This document shows, in pieces, positions 30,213 to 39,829 of a stretch of 64,000 nt of DNA. A program made the translations under genes and the position numbers. Position 1 is the stretch's first letter. The number at the start of each line of letters is the position of its first letter. Source of the stretch: Caproicibacterium sp. BJN0003 (GTDB lineage: Bacteria; Bacillota; Clostridia; Oscillospirales; Acutalibacteraceae); NCBI RefSeq assembly GCF_026314295.1, contig NZ_CP111108.1:2046001-2110000 (forward strand), in the 5' to 3' direction. The notes beneath the pieces are model-generated. The model worked only from the letters and a program-made list of their open reading frames with translations. It had not been told where the DNA came from and ran no database searches.

Positions 30213-31603
30213 AAACCGTTCTCCTTTATGATAATCATCGCATTTTGCCGGTCAAACCCCGGCCGCGCGGATTCGGAAGCTCCAAGGCCTTCGGCCCAGA
30301 GAATTTCCCCTTCTCGTTCCAGCAAAATGGAATTTTCCCGCAGATAAGGCGGAATATGTGCTTCATTCATCATTCGGCGCAGCGGTTTTGAAATTCCTCT
30401 TCCAGCCGGGCGAAAACGATCGCCCTCCAACCGGGTCCTTACTACAGTATTCTTGCTAATTGTAGCATAATTCAGCAAATTAAAAAAGAACAAATTATGA
30501 AATTTCGAATCATTTTTCAGTTCTTTTTGAGAAATTTTCCGCACCAAAAGTCGTCTTCCATCCGGAAGAACCGTTTCAGGAAAAGACAAAGGAATAGAAA
30601 ACCTTTGTTTTTTAGGTACTCCAAAAAACAGGATACCCTGCTGAACCTCTGCATGAAGTCCTAAAGTCAGTGTGATTTTCCCACCTTGCCCAAGGAGCAG
30701 ATCCAAATTCAAAAGATGATCGGCAGAAAGTTCTCCTGCACCATTCTTTTTCGCAGCCAAAAAAAGTGCGCGCAGCCGCACGGGTCGAGGCTGTTTCATC
30801 AAGCTGGAAGTCTCCCAGCCGGGCCCATGCGCCGCTTGTTCTAAAGAACTTTTTGCCATTTCAAAAAGGCAATCATCATCTTCCCGCAGGCGAAAAGCAG
30901 CTCCTGAAATTGCAGTTTCCACCTTTGGATTTAACGTTTTTAAAACTGGAATCACTTGCTGACGAATTTTATTGCGGGAAAAATCGAGATCCCCATTTGT
31001 TTCATCCTCACAATAGGACAAATGATACCAATTACAATACGCTTCAATTTCTTTTCTTGTCAAGCACAAAAACGGCCGCACAATCCTCTCGTGAACTGGA
31101 GAAATTCCCGAAAGGCCTCTCGCTCCGGCTCCGCGGCAAAGATGCATCAAAACCGTTTCCGCCTGATCCGAAGCCGTATGCGCAGTTGCGATAGCGACCG
31201 CACCATTTTCTTCCGCTAAGTGTCTAAAAAACGTATAACGGACATATCGACCGCATGCTTCCAGGCCCTCTTTGCGTTTTTTAGAAAGGCCCGCCACATC
31301 TTCATGCAAAACGCGGCAGGGAATTCCCCATTTTTGGCAGCATTCCTTTACAAAAGCTTCATCGTGATCGGCGTTTTCCCCACGCAGTCCATGATTAACA
31401 TGCGCTGCAATTAAAGAAAGATTCCACTTTTCTGCGTGATTATTTAAAAAATGCAGCAATGCAGTCGAATCCGCTCCTCCTGAAATACCCACAATGACAG
31501 TCCCGCCTTTGGAAAACATTTTTTCCGAAATCACCAACTGCTCGGCTTTTTGCTCAATAAGCAAAATCTCCGCTTTTTGAGCGGAGATCAAATCATCATT
31601 CAT
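30209..31603 (-). CDS. tilS: tRNA(Ile)-lysidine synthase
   Basis: 464 residues. It converts the wobble cytidine of the CAU-anticodon tRNA-Ile to lysidine, using ATP and lysine. The N-type ATP pyrophosphatase loop SGGADS is at residues 41-46, followed by AAHVNHGLRGENADHDEAFV. The C-terminal extension (about residues 250-460) matches the TilS substrate-binding domains, ending RPGFDRQNAMIII. ATG 31603; its first 8 bases overlap dnaB. Confidence 0.94.
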   Translation of the reverse strand: MNDDLISAQKAEILLIEQKAEQLVISEKMFSKGGTVIVGISGGADSTALLHFLNNHAEKWNLSLIAAHVNHGLRGENADHDEAFVKECCQKWGIPCRVLHEDVAGLSKKRKEGLEACGRYVRYTFFRHLAEENGAVAIATAHTASDQAETVLMHLCRGAGARGLSGISPVHERIVRPFLCLTRKEIEAYCNWYHLSYCEDETNGDLDFSRNKIRQQVIPVLKTLNPKVETAISGAAFRLREDDDCLFEMAKSSLEQAAHGPGWETSSLMKQPRPVRLRALFLAAKKNGAGELSADHLLNLDLLLGQGGKITLTLGLHAEVQQGILFFGVPKKQRFSIPLSFPETVLPDGRRLLVRKISQKELKNDSKFHNLFFFNLLNYATISKNTVVRTRLEGDRFRPAGRGISKPLRRMMNEAHIPPYLRENSILLEREGEILWAEGLGASESARPGFDRQNAMIIIKENGL

Positions 31604-32966
31604 TGCGCACTACCTCCTGCGCGGTAAAGCGCATAAATTCGCCCTGCCAATGCAGAGGAACCGCGCGCGTCTCACCATGACGGTTCTTTGCAACAATACA
31701 TTCGCCGCTGTTAACATCACTGTCAGGATCGGGAGCTTCAGCATTCTCCTGATTGGCATAATACGCTTCGCGATACAAAAATAGAACAATATCAGCATCC
31801 TGTTCAATGGAGCCGGAATCACGCAGATCGGACAGCATCGGCCGATGATCAGTTCGTTTTTCACTGTCACGAGAGAGCTGCGACAGGCAGATAACCGGAA
31901 CATTGAGTTCCTTTGCCATAATTTTAAGATTTCGGGTAATCTGTGAAATCTCCTGTACTCGGTTATCAATGTGCTTTCCGCCGGACATCAGCTGCAAATA
32001 GTCGATGATAACCAGATCAACATCCCGCAGACGACGAAGTTTAGACTTCATTTCGGAAACGGTAATGCCTGCATTATCATCAAAATACATCTGGGTCTTA
32101 TTGAGAATATCTCCGGCTTCAATAATTCGCACCCATTCATCGTCCGCCAGTTTACCGGTACGCAATTTTACGCCTCCGACCATAGCTTCGGTAGAAAGCA
32201 ATCGGGAGACCAACTGTTCTTTTGTCATTTCCAAAGAGAAAAAAGCAACTCTTTTTTGACATTTTACTGCCGCGTTACGCGCAATATTAAGTGCAAAGCT
32301 GGTTTTGCCCATGCCAGGTCTTGCCGCCAAAAGGATCAGATCGGTTCGGTTGAGCCCGGTAATGGTATCATCCAGCGATTTGATGCCGGTTGGAATCGCA
32401 CGAAACTGATCTTTATCAGGAGAATTGAGCAAGTCCAGACGATCAAAGGTCTGCATGAGGATTTCACTAATTTTCTGAAGTCCCTGCATATTTTTGCCCT
32501 GCCGAATATCAAAAATGCGCTGTTCCGCAGCATCCAGCAAAGTATCTGAATCGGCAATACCAGCCCCCGCCTCTTCCAAAATTTCTCTCGCTGCAATAAT
32601 CAGAGAGCGAACATCATATTTATCCCGGATAATCTTCGCATAGCTCTCCACATTATTGACGGAAGGCACCAGCTCCATCATCTGCAAAAGATAAGTCTTA
32701 CCATCCGCCTCATCAAAATTCTCTGTCGTTTTAAGCTTTTCAAGCACCGTTACAAAGTCAATCGACTGCCCTAAAGAAGCCATGTCGAGCATAGCCCCAT
32801 AAATCAGGGCATTATTAGATTGATAAAAATATTCCGGCTTCGGGAGAAAATCCATCACTCGGTCAAGGCAGGAAGAATCCAGCAGAATCGCACCGAGAAC
32901 AGACTGTTCTGCTTCGGGACTAAACGGTAGATTCAGCCCATTATAGGAATTTGCAGTCTCTGCCAT
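31596..32966 (-). CDS. dnaB: Replicative DNA helicase DnaB
   Basis: 456 residues, hexameric 5'-to-3' helicase of the replication fork. N-terminal DnaB domain (about residues 14-115, starting PEAEQSVLGAILLD), linker, then a RecA-like domain with Walker A ARPGMGKTSFAL near residue 215, Walker B VDLVIIDYLQLM, and DIVLFLYREAYY. No intein is visible. ATG 32966 behind AAAGGGAGAA. A hairpin lies between rplI and this gene, and tilS overlaps its 3' end. Confidence 0.96.
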   Translation of the reverse strand: MAETANSYNGLNLPFSPEAEQSVLGAILLDSSCLDRVMDFLPKPEYFYQSNNALIYGAMLDMASLGQSIDFVTVLEKLKTTENFDEADGKTYLLQMMELVPSVNNVESYAKIIRDKYDVRSLIIAAREILEEAGAGIADSDTLLDAAEQRIFDIRQGKNMQGLQKISEILMQTFDRLDLLNSPDKDQFRAIPTGIKSLDDTITGLNRTDLILLAARPGMGKTSFALNIARNAAVKCQKRVAFFSLEMTKEQLVSRLLSTEAMVGGVKLRTGKLADDEWVRIIEAGDILNKTQMYFDDNAGITVSEMKSKLRRLRDVDLVIIDYLQLMSGGKHIDNRVQEISQITRNLKIMAKELNVPVICLSQLSRDSEKRTDHRPMLSDLRDSGSIEQDADIVLFLYREAYYANQENAEAPDPDSDVNSGECIVAKNRHGETRAVPLHWQGEFMRFTAQEVVRNE

Positions 32967-32999
32967 AGAAATTCTCCCTTTCTCGTATGGAATAAAAGC

Positions 33000-33035
33000 G
33001 ACCGCAAACGAAAAGTTCGTCCGCGATCACCTCAG
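33000..33035 (-). terminator. Hairpin between rplI and dnaB
   Basis: A 13-bp stem including G-T pairs (33000-33028: GATCGCGGACGAA with TTCGTTTGCGGTC on the minus strand) followed by GCTTTTATT. The T tail is weak, so it probably reduces rather than blocks transcription into dnaB. Confidence 0.5.
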
Positions 33036-33047
33036 TATCACTTTTGT

Positions 33048-33494
33048 TTAAGCTTCCGATACAACAACATAAATCTTTGCAGAGACCCCATTATAAAGTT
33101 TGATCTCGCAATTATAAGTGCCAAAAGCTTTAATCTCTGTATCGAGGACAATCTTCCTCTTATCAGCAGTTACATTATAATCTTTCTGAAGCTTTTCTGC
33201 AATTTCTTTTGCAGTAACCGAACCAAAAAGCCTGCCGCCCTGGCCAGCTTTCGCAGTGATCTTTATGCTTTTTCCATTTAAAAGTTTTGCCGCTGCTTCT
33301 GCATTTTCTGTTTCTACCGCAATCTTGTGAGCTTTAGAAGCTTCCGCATTGCGAATTTCATTCATTGCCTCTGCATTTGCCTCTTTCGCTAATTTATGGG
33401 GGAAAAGATAATTGCGGGCATAACCGTCGCTTACATTTACGAGTTCCCCTTTTTTTCCGTGAGATTTTATATCTGCCAACAAAACAACCTTCAT
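33048..33494 (-). CDS. rplI: 50S ribosomal protein L9
   Basis: 148 residues. Two-domain L9: the N-terminal rRNA-binding domain has [20 protein letters not shown] and [13 protein letters not shown], a long connecting helix follows (about 42-75), then the C-terminal domain with [17 protein letters not shown]. The start is ATG 33494, 8 bases after GGAGG; an in-frame TTG one codon upstream is not used. It follows gdpP by 12 bases, as in the gdpP-rplI-dnaB order of Bacillus. Confidence 0.97.
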   Translation of the reverse strand: MKVVLLADIKSHGKKGELVNVSDGYARNYLFPHKLAKEANAEAMNEIRNAEASKAHKIAVETENAEAAAKLLNGKSIKITAKAGQGGRLFGSVTAKEIAEKLQKDYNVTADKRKIVLDTEIKAFGTYNCEIKLYNGVSAKIYVVVSEA

Positions 33495-33506
33495 CAAAAA
33501 GCCCTC

Positions 33507-35474
33507 CTATTTTTTCTGAATCGTTCCGCGGCCGATCCCGGCACGCAAAATTTCTATTAGCTGGCTGCGTACTTGTTCCACCGTTGCATCTTTGATTTGG
33601 GCTCCTGCCATGGTAAGGTGACCGCCGCCGCCCATTGCCTCCATCACAAGCTGAACATTCATGTCCCCCATACTACGGGCAGAAACATTCATGACTCCGT
33701 CTGAAGGATAGATTACAAATGAAGCCATTACGCCTTCAATCGTCAAAAGCTCATCCGCCGCCTGAGCCGAAGCAATTTTAAGATTTGGCAGTTCCTGCTC
33801 CGTATAAGCAACTGCACAGCCATCCAAAAGGTCTGCGCTGGAAACGATCCGATACTTTGTTTTATATGTATCAAAGCTGTCGGAAAATAACCGTTTTACC
33901 GTTACCGTATCCGCACCACGTCGGCGCAGATAAGCTGCAGCTTCAAAAGTACGCACCCCTGTTTTGAGAGAAAAGCTCTTGGTATCCAGCATGATGCCTG
34001 CCAAAAGTGCTTCCGCCTCTGTGCGGGTCAACACATTCTCCCCAATATACTGTACGAGTTCCGCTACCATTTCAGATGTCGAGCTGGCATATGGTTCATG
34101 ATAAAAGACCACAGCATTTTCGATATGCTTTACCATCAGGCGGTGATGGTCGATAACCACCACTTTAGAAACCGCCTTCAGTAGTTCGGGACTTTCAACA
34201 AATTCCTGACTATGGGTATCCATTACAACCAAAAGAGTACGGGGAGAAACTAATGCCAATGCATCATTCGGGGAAAGGAAGCAGTCCCCTTCTCCATCAT
34301 CGTTCATCTTTTGAATCAGCGGACCTGCAAGGGTCTGCGCTTCATTAACAACGACGTATGCAGGTCTCTGCAATGCGCGGGTAATGGCACTCCATAATCC
34401 GATCGATGAACCGATTGCGTCCAGATCACTAAACTTATGCCCCATAATCAGCACCGTATCGCTTTGTCTGATCCGATCAGAAAGTGTTGCAGCAATTACG
34501 CGGGTACGCACCTTATCGTGCTTTTCCACTCCTTTGGAAAGTCCTCCAAAGAATTCATAAGAATCATCTTTCTGTTTTACCGCAACCTGATCGCCGCCAC
34601 GCCCCAATGCCATATCCAACGCACGGCGAGCCCATTCTTCACTGGCCTGCTGAGAGTTGGCGCCTCTGCCAATTCCAATCGAAACAGTAGCACTCCGGTG
34701 ATCCGCCGACTTAATATTACGGATCGTATCGAGAATCTGAAAACGATGTTCCATTGCCTCTCGAATATGCATTTCATCGCTTAAAATCAAATAACGCCCA
34801 TTATTGACACGATAAGAAAATCCACCCATGCTCTGTGCCCAGTTAAAAAGCACATTTTCGACTTCGGAAGCAATTCGGTTATCTTCCGAAGAAGTGATAT
34901 CTCTCGCTAGCTCTTCCCGATTATCAAAGTATGCAAGGCACACCACCGGATGACGATCCACATATTCTCTGTTGATTTCCTTATAGTAAGTATCATCAAT
35001 AAAATAAAGCAGGCAGCCCAATTTTGTCTTTGCAGCAAACACGGTATACTGACGTTGATCGATTGTCACATCTGTTCCTGCATTTTTGAGAATCTGCTCC
35101 AGAGTATGGGGATAAATAAAGCGCAGAACATTTTCACCCCGGCATTCTTTATGCGGACTGATCGTATTGACAAACGCATCATTTACCCAAACAACATCTC
35201 CTGCCGGTCCTGAAAGTGCCACCGGCATTGTAAACTGCTGCAATGCCGACGTTTCATTCAGTGAAAGCACTTTTTCCGCCGCTTTTACAGAAGTTCCCAC
35301 ATAGCTGCGAAAATAGAAGTTAGAGATTAGTACCACCATAACAGCGACGACCGCCAACCCCATCTCTATCGCGAATACTGCGCGGTTCCATGGGAAAGAG
35401 AAGCAGGCCATAACCAACATGATGACCGCCAAGACCAAATAAATCGGCGAAGATACCCATACTCTGTGTTTCAT
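33507..35474 (-). CDS. gdpP: Cyclic-di-AMP phosphodiesterase GdpP
   Basis: 655 residues. Hydrolyses c-di-AMP and so tunes potassium, osmotic and wall homeostasis. Order of domains: two membrane segments (about 8-28 and 34-53), PAS domain (about 75-145), degenerate GGDEF (about 170-300, with IGIGRGAN where an active site would be), DHH domain (MGHKFSDLDAIGSSIG near 345, VVVIDHHR near 440) and DHHA1 with GGGGHLTMAGAQI near 620. ATG 35474. It lies between rnj and rplI in the same operon, 45 bases after rnj. Confidence 0.95.
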   Translation of the reverse strand: MKHRVWVSSPIYLVLAVIMLVMACFSFPWNRAVFAIEMGLAVVAVMVVLISNFYFRSYVGTSVKAAEKVLSLNETSALQQFTMPVALSGPAGDVVWVNDAFVNTISPHKECRGENVLRFIYPHTLEQILKNAGTDVTIDQRQYTVFAAKTKLGCLLYFIDDTYYKEINREYVDRHPVVCLAYFDNREELARDITSSEDNRIASEVENVLFNWAQSMGGFSYRVNNGRYLILSDEMHIREAMEHRFQILDTIRNIKSADHRSATVSIGIGRGANSQQASEEWARRALDMALGRGGDQVAVKQKDDSYEFFGGLSKGVEKHDKVRTRVIAATLSDRIRQSDTVLIMGHKFSDLDAIGSSIGLWSAITRALQRPAYVVVNEAQTLAGPLIQKMNDDGEGDCFLSPNDALALVSPRTLLVVMDTHSQEFVESPELLKAVSKVVVIDHHRLMVKHIENAVVFYHEPYASSTSEMVAELVQYIGENVLTRTEAEALLAGIMLDTKSFSLKTGVRTFEAAAYLRRRGADTVTVKRLFSDSFDTYKTKYRIVSSADLLDGCAVAYTEQELPNLKIASAQAADELLTIEGVMASFVIYPSDGVMNVSARSMGDMNVQLVMEAMGGGGHLTMAGAQIKDATVEQVRSQLIEILRAGIGRGTIQKK

Positions 35475-35519
35475 AATTCTTTCCTTACCTCTTTTTGCAG
35501 ACCTTATTTAAGGAAAAGG

Positions 35520-37529
35520 TCAAACCTCCATAATTACCGGCAAAATCATTGGGCTGCGGCGGGTACGGTCATACAGCAAATGGGAAAGAGCATCCTTAAT
35601 ATGCGTTTTAAGTGTTCCCCAGTCCCGAATACCATTTCCGGCACAATTTTCAAGTACTGAATAAACAAGATCTTTTGCATCATCCATCAGGGATTCATTT
35701 TCTCTGACATAAACGAACCCTCTCGAAACAACGTCCGGCCCGGCTACTACATGTCCACTGTCGGCGGAAATTGTACAAACAACAACAATCAGTCCATCTT
35801 CAGCCAAATGTTTACGGTCACGCAGGACAATACTTCCTACATCCCCTACGCCAAGCCCATCTACAAGGACGCGTCCTGCGGGGACCGGTGCCAGTTTTTT
35901 CATATAGTTTTGGTTGATTTCCACAACATCGCCGATATCCGCAATACACACTTCCTGCGGCGTTTTCCCCATAGAATAGGCAAGGCGCGCATGCTTCTGC
36001 AGCATTTTCTGCTCCCCATGCACCGGAATAAAATATTTCGGTTTGACAATGCCCTGCATTAATTTGAGCTCTTCCTGGCAGGCATGACCGGAAACATGAA
36101 TCTCATACATGGACTCATAAACGACTTCGCAGCCACGTTTCATCAATTCATCGATCACATTTCCGACTGATTTTTCATTGCCGGGAATTGGGCGCGCAGA
36201 AATAATGATAAAGTCCCCAGGCCCTACTTCCACCTTGCGGTGGTCGGCAAATGCCATACGGGATAAAGCGCTCATAGGCTCGCCTTGACTGCCGGTTGTA
36301 ATCAAAACAATCTGCTCCGGCGGATATTTTTTAATCAAATCAATATCGATTAAAACACCTTCCGGCACATGGAGATAGCCTTTTTCCACGCCAATTCCCA
36401 TCACATTCAGCATACTGCGTCCGGAAAGCGCCACTTTACGGCCATATTTTACCGCACAATCAATAATCTGCTGTACTCTGCCGATATTACTTGCAAAAGT
36501 GGCCACAATAATCCGACTTTTGCCCGCACGGCGAAACAGGTTCTCAAAAGAAGTCGCAATTCGGCTTTCCGTCTGCGTAAAACCGGGACGTTCCGCATTG
36601 GTAGAATCAGCAAGCAGTGCAAGGACGCCCTCCTTACCAAGCTGTGCAAAACGACCAAGATCGATCATGTCCCCCCAAGTCGGTGTACAGTCGATTTTAA
36701 AGTCACCCGTATGGACAACCGTTCCCGCGGGAGAGTGAATTGCAAGTCCTACGGCATCTGGAATTGAATGATTAACGTGAATAAACTCCACTTCCATACA
36801 GCCGAGCTTTACCCGGTCTCCGGGCTTTGTTTCATGCATTTTTACTTTATTATTAAGGCCTTGTTCTTTTAATTTTCCTTCGATTAAGGCCAGTGTCAAA
36901 CGTGTTGCATAAATCGGCAGATTTACCTTCTTGAGTAAATAAGGAAATCCCCCGATATGATCTTCATGTCCGTGCGTTACGACAATTCCCCGGATCTTAT
37001 CTGCATTGCGCTCCACGAACGTAAAATCCGGAAGGACCAAATCGACGCCCAGCATATCATCATCAGGGAACGCCATCCCACAGTCTACGATCATCATGTC
37101 ATCGCCGCACTCAAAAAGGGTAAAGTTTTTACCAACCTCATTGAGTCCACCAAGAAAATACACCTTAATAGAAGGTTTCACTGCACGATTCGTGCGTGGC
37201 CTTCTGCTGCGCTGTGTATTCTGTTTTGTGTTTTGATTTTGCACATTCTTTGGCTTTTGTGCAGCTTCCGGTGCTCGATGCTCCGAAGGAACAGTTCCCT
37301 GTCCATTCACAACCGGTTCAATCTTTTTCTGTGCCGGTCTGCGCGGACGGCGATAATGATATTGCTTTGCTGCCTGATCTTTCGTGGGCGTCTCTGCCTT
37401 TTTTGGCGTCTCCGTCTTCGGAGCAGACAGAACAACTCCTCCCCCTAAAAACTGGTCCGCAGGCTTTGCCTGTGCATCCACCTTCCCATAAAGGGGAGTT
37501 TGCTTTTGCATATTCTTTTTTTCAATCAC
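35520..37529 (-). CDS. rnj: Ribonuclease J
   Basis: 669 residues. Metallo-beta-lactamase/beta-CASP ribonuclease with 5'-exonuclease and endonuclease activity in mRNA turnover. The first ~105 residues are a low-complexity, Lys/Arg/Gln/Pro-rich extension not needed by the fold. The metal site THGHEDHIGGFPYLL follows, then HTGDFKIDCTP, the beta-CASP region, and HVSGHACQEELKLM. The start is GTG 37529, 8 bases after GGAGG (37538-37542); an in-frame TTG at 37577 lacks a ribosome binding site. A long leader with a hairpin precedes it. First gene of the rnj-gdpP-rplI operon. Confidence 0.93.
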   Translation of the reverse strand: MIEKKNMQKQTPLYGKVDAQAKPADQFLGGGVVLSAPKTETPKKAETPTKDQAAKQYHYRRPRRPAQKKIEPVVNGQGTVPSEHRAPEAAQKPKNVQNQNTKQNTQRSRRPRTNRAVKPSIKVYFLGGLNEVGKNFTLFECGDDMMIVDCGMAFPDDDMLGVDLVLPDFTFVERNADKIRGIVVTHGHEDHIGGFPYLLKKVNLPIYATRLTLALIEGKLKEQGLNNKVKMHETKPGDRVKLGCMEVEFIHVNHSIPDAVGLAIHSPAGTVVHTGDFKIDCTPTWGDMIDLGRFAQLGKEGVLALLADSTNAERPGFTQTESRIATSFENLFRRAGKSRIIVATFASNIGRVQQIIDCAVKYGRKVALSGRSMLNVMGIGVEKGYLHVPEGVLIDIDLIKKYPPEQIVLITTGSQGEPMSALSRMAFADHRKVEVGPGDFIIISARPIPGNEKSVGNVIDELMKRGCEVVYESMYEIHVSGHACQEELKLMQGIVKPKYFIPVHGEQKMLQKHARLAYSMGKTPQEVCIADIGDVVEINQNYMKKLAPVPAGRVLVDGLGVGDVGSIVLRDRKHLAEDGLIVVVCTISADSGHVVAGPDVVSRGFVYVRENESLMDDAKDLVYSVLENCAGNGIRDWGTLKTHIKDALSHLLYDRTRRSPMILPVIMEV

Positions 37530-37629
37530 AGAAGAAACCTCCATTTGGAGCCTATTTTTTCCTGCATCCGGTGCCAAGAAAAAACAAAGTGCTCCCTATC
37601 TTTAATTTTTATAAAATAAAAACGCTTAC

Positions 37630-37659
37630 AAAAAAATCCACTTTTATCAAAGAGGATTT
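37630..37659 (-). terminator. Attenuator-like hairpin in the RNase J leader
   Basis: On the minus strand AAATCC-t-CTTT-gata-AAAG-t-GGATTT forms 10 pairs with one T-T mismatch and ends in seven T. It lies about 70 bases after the predicted start of transcription and 100 bases before the GTG start. Confidence 0.55.
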
Positions 37660-37733
37660 GATATCAAGTTTTAGACAAAATTTCCTTATTTCTCACACAA
37701 AATACAATTAAGCCGAACACGTATATCGAAACT

Positions 37734-37762
37734 ATTGTACATGGATTCTAAAACGGTGTCAA
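37734..37762 (-). promoter_or_regulatory. Promoter of the rnj-gdpP-rplI operon
   Basis: On the minus strand TTGACA (37762-37757), 17-base spacer, TACAAT (37739-37734). The predicted transcript start near 37727 leaves an untranslated leader of about 200 bases (37530-37727), which holds only the hairpin above. Confidence 0.8.
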
Positions 37763-37834
37763 GCTGTCGCATTTCTCTTTTTCGAGTATTCCCACAAAAC
37801 GGGAAAAGTAATCGATTTAATTTGGAATCCATGT

Positions 37835-37840
37835 TATAAT
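37835..37840 (+). promoter_or_regulatory. Extended -10 promoter of rnhA
   Basis: TGTTATAAT (37832-37840) has the TGn extension before TATAAT, with only a weak -35 box (TCGATT) 17 bases upstream. It is divergent from the rnj promoter. Confidence 0.6.
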
Positions 37841-37904
37841 AAAAAAATAAAATTTATGTTTTGATTTATGTTTTGCTAATATTTTGAAAGGAACCTCTTA
37901 TCTT

Positions 37905-38354
37905 ATGAAAGAAGTCATGATTTTTACAGACGGTGCCTGTTCCGGCAATCCCGGCCCCGGAGGTTGGGGTGCCATCCTTTCTTATAATGGAAAGACAAAA
38001 GAGCTCTCCGGCGGTGCAGCTCAAACGACCAATAATCGTATGGAACTGACCGGCGTAATTGAAGCGCTCCACTGTTTAAAAGAGCCTTGTCTTGTAACTC
38101 TGACAAGTGACAGCCGATACGTCTGCGATGGAATCAATAAGGGGTGGGCACGTTCTTGGAAGCGGAACGGCTGGCGTAAATCCGATAAAAAGCCGGCTCT
38201 CAACGCTGACCTTTGGGAACAGCTTTTGCAGCTTTTAGAGCACCACAAGGTTACTTTCTGCTGGGTAAAAGGACATGCTGGCCATCCGGAAAATGAGCGC
38301 TGCGATCAACTGGCAGTTGCACAATCTGTTAAATACCGTTCTCAAAAGGAATAA
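37905..38354 (+). CDS. rnhA: Ribonuclease HI
   Basis: 149 residues. Cleaves the RNA strand of RNA-DNA hybrids. The catalytic acidic residues are visible: Asp in [17 protein letters not shown], Glu in [13 protein letters not shown], Asp in [15 protein letters not shown] and Asp in NERCDQLAV. The start ATG 37905 is preferred over an upstream in-frame TTG at 37884, which overlaps AAAGGA. Single-gene unit with a terminator at 38381-38410. Confidence 0.94.
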   Translation: MKEVMIFTDGACSGNPGPGGWGAILSYNGKTKELSGGAAQTTNNRMELTGVIEALHCLKEPCLVTLTSDSRYVCDGINKGWARSWKRNGWRKSDKKPALNADLWEQLLQLLEHHKVTFCWVKGHAGHPENERCDQLAVAQSVKYRSQKE

Positions 38355-38380
38355 AGTCAAAAAAATATAGAAAAATACTA

Positions 38381-38410
38381 AAAAGATGAAATATTTTTCG
38401 TCTTTTTTTA
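38381..38410 (+). terminator. Terminator after rnhA
   Basis: AAAGATGAAA/TTTTCGTCTTT stem with one G-T pair, followed by a run of T on the plus strand. Confidence 0.7.
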
Positions 38411-38459
38411 TTTTTATTTTATATTTCTATTATTTTAGTAGGTTTTTTTGAAAAAGCCC

Positions 38460-38488
38460 TTGAAATGTACACTAAAATGGTGTACATT
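38460..38488 (+). promoter_or_regulatory. iscS promoter with an embedded palindromic operator
   Basis: TTGAAA (38460-38465), 17-base spacer, TACATT (38483-38488). A perfect palindrome TGTACAC-n7-GTGTACA (38466-38486) fills the spacer and overlaps the -10 box, so a bound dimer would block RNA polymerase. The start codon of iscS follows 72 bases later. Confidence 0.75.
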
Positions 38489-38560
38489 AATCTCGTAAAG
38501 AATTCAAGTTAGATCTGCAGAAGCAATTCTGCTCAATTTTAAAATGAAGAAGGTAGAAAC

Positions 38561-39763
38561 ATGGACAGACTAATTTACGTAGATAATTCCGCAACGACAC
38601 CGGTTTCTCCTGAGGCTTTAAAAGCCATGGAGCCGTATTTTATTGAAGGATTCGGCAACGCTTCCAGCCTGTATTCCGTAGGCCGCAAGGCAAAGAAAGC
38701 TCTGGAAGAGGCTCGTGCATCCATTGCCGCATGCTTTAACGCAGAGCCCGATGAAATTTATTTCACTTCCGGCGGAAGCGAAGCAGACAACTGGGCCATC
38801 AAAGGAGTTGCTCACCTGATGGCCAAAAAAGGGAAAAAGCATATTATCACCAGTAAATTTGAGCATCATGCAGTTCTTCATACCTGCGCCGTCCTGGAAA
38901 AGGAAGGATTCGAAGTCACCTATTTGAATGTGCATCACAACGGGATTGTGCGCCCGGAAGAGCTGGAAGCAGCCATTCGTCCAGATACCGCCCTTGTCAC
39001 AATTATGTATGCGAATAACGAGATCGGCACAATTCAGCCGATTCCCGAAATCGGCGCGATCTGCAAAAAGCATGGTGTCCTTTTCCACACGGATGCCGTA
39101 CAGGCTGCAGGAAATATTCATATCGATGTAAAAGAACAGAATATTGACATGCTCTCCATTTCAGCACATAAATTCCATGGTCCAAAGGGTGTCGGTGCTC
39201 TTTATATTAGAAAAGGAATTATTCTGCCGAACTTGATTGAAGGCGGCGCACAGGAAAAAGGGCATCGTGCCGGTACAGAAAATGTTGCTGGAATCGTTGG
39301 AATGAGCGTAGCACTCAAGAATGCCTGCGACCATATCGACGAAAAGGCTGTTCGTCTCTCCAAGATGCGTGACCGTTTGATTGACGGTCTGCTCAAAATT
39401 GAGCGCAGCCACATCAATGGAGATCGTGAGCACCGGCTGCCCGGCAATGTAAACATGTGCTTTGAAGGTGTCGAAGGAGAAAGCCTTCTGCTGCAGCTTG
39501 ATCTGCGAGGCGTCTGTGCTTCTTCCGGTTCTGCCTGCACTTCCGGGAGTCTGGATCCGAGCCATGTACTTCTTTCGATCGGTCTTCCGCATGAGATTGC
39601 GCATGGCTCTCTGAGAATTTCTCTCGGCGACCAGAATACCGAAGAAGACGTTGATTTTCTACTCCAAGAAATCCCCCAGATTGTCAGCTATCTGCGCAGC
39701 TTCTCTCCTCTATGGGAAGAAATGAAAGAAGGAAAAGTACATTTTCCGATCAATTACGATTAA
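38561..39763 (+). CDS. iscS: Cysteine desulfurase (IscS/NifS family)
   Basis: 400 residues. PLP-dependent enzyme that removes sulfur from cysteine for Fe-S cluster and thio-cofactor assembly. The PLP-binding Lys is in [18 protein letters not shown], and the catalytic Cys is in [17 protein letters not shown] (near residue 325), typical of class I desulfurases with a flexible loop. ATG 38561, AAGG 7 bases upstream. iscU follows after 66 bases with no terminator, so the two are probably one operon under the palindrome promoter. Confidence 0.95.
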   Translation: MDRLIYVDNSATTPVSPEALKAMEPYFIEGFGNASSLYSVGRKAKKALEEARASIAACFNAEPDEIYFTSGGSEADNWAIKGVAHLMAKKGKKHIITSKFEHHAVLHTCAVLEKEGFEVTYLNVHHNGIVRPEELEAAIRPDTALVTIMYANNEIGTIQPIPEIGAICKKHGVLFHTDAVQAAGNIHIDVKEQNIDMLSISAHKFHGPKGVGALYIRKGIILPNLIEGGAQEKGHRAGTENVAGIVGMSVALKNACDHIDEKAVRLSKMRDRLIDGLLKIERSHINGDREHRLPGNVNMCFEGVEGESLLLQLDLRGVCASSGSACTSGSLDPSHVLLSIGLPHEIAHGSLRISLGDQNTEEDVDFLLQEIPQIVSYLRSFSPLWEEMKEGKVHFPINYD

Positions 39764-39829
39764 TAAAATTATTAGATAAAGTTTCGGTTTACTAAAAATA
39801 TTTCTAAACGAATTTTAGGAGGAATCAAT

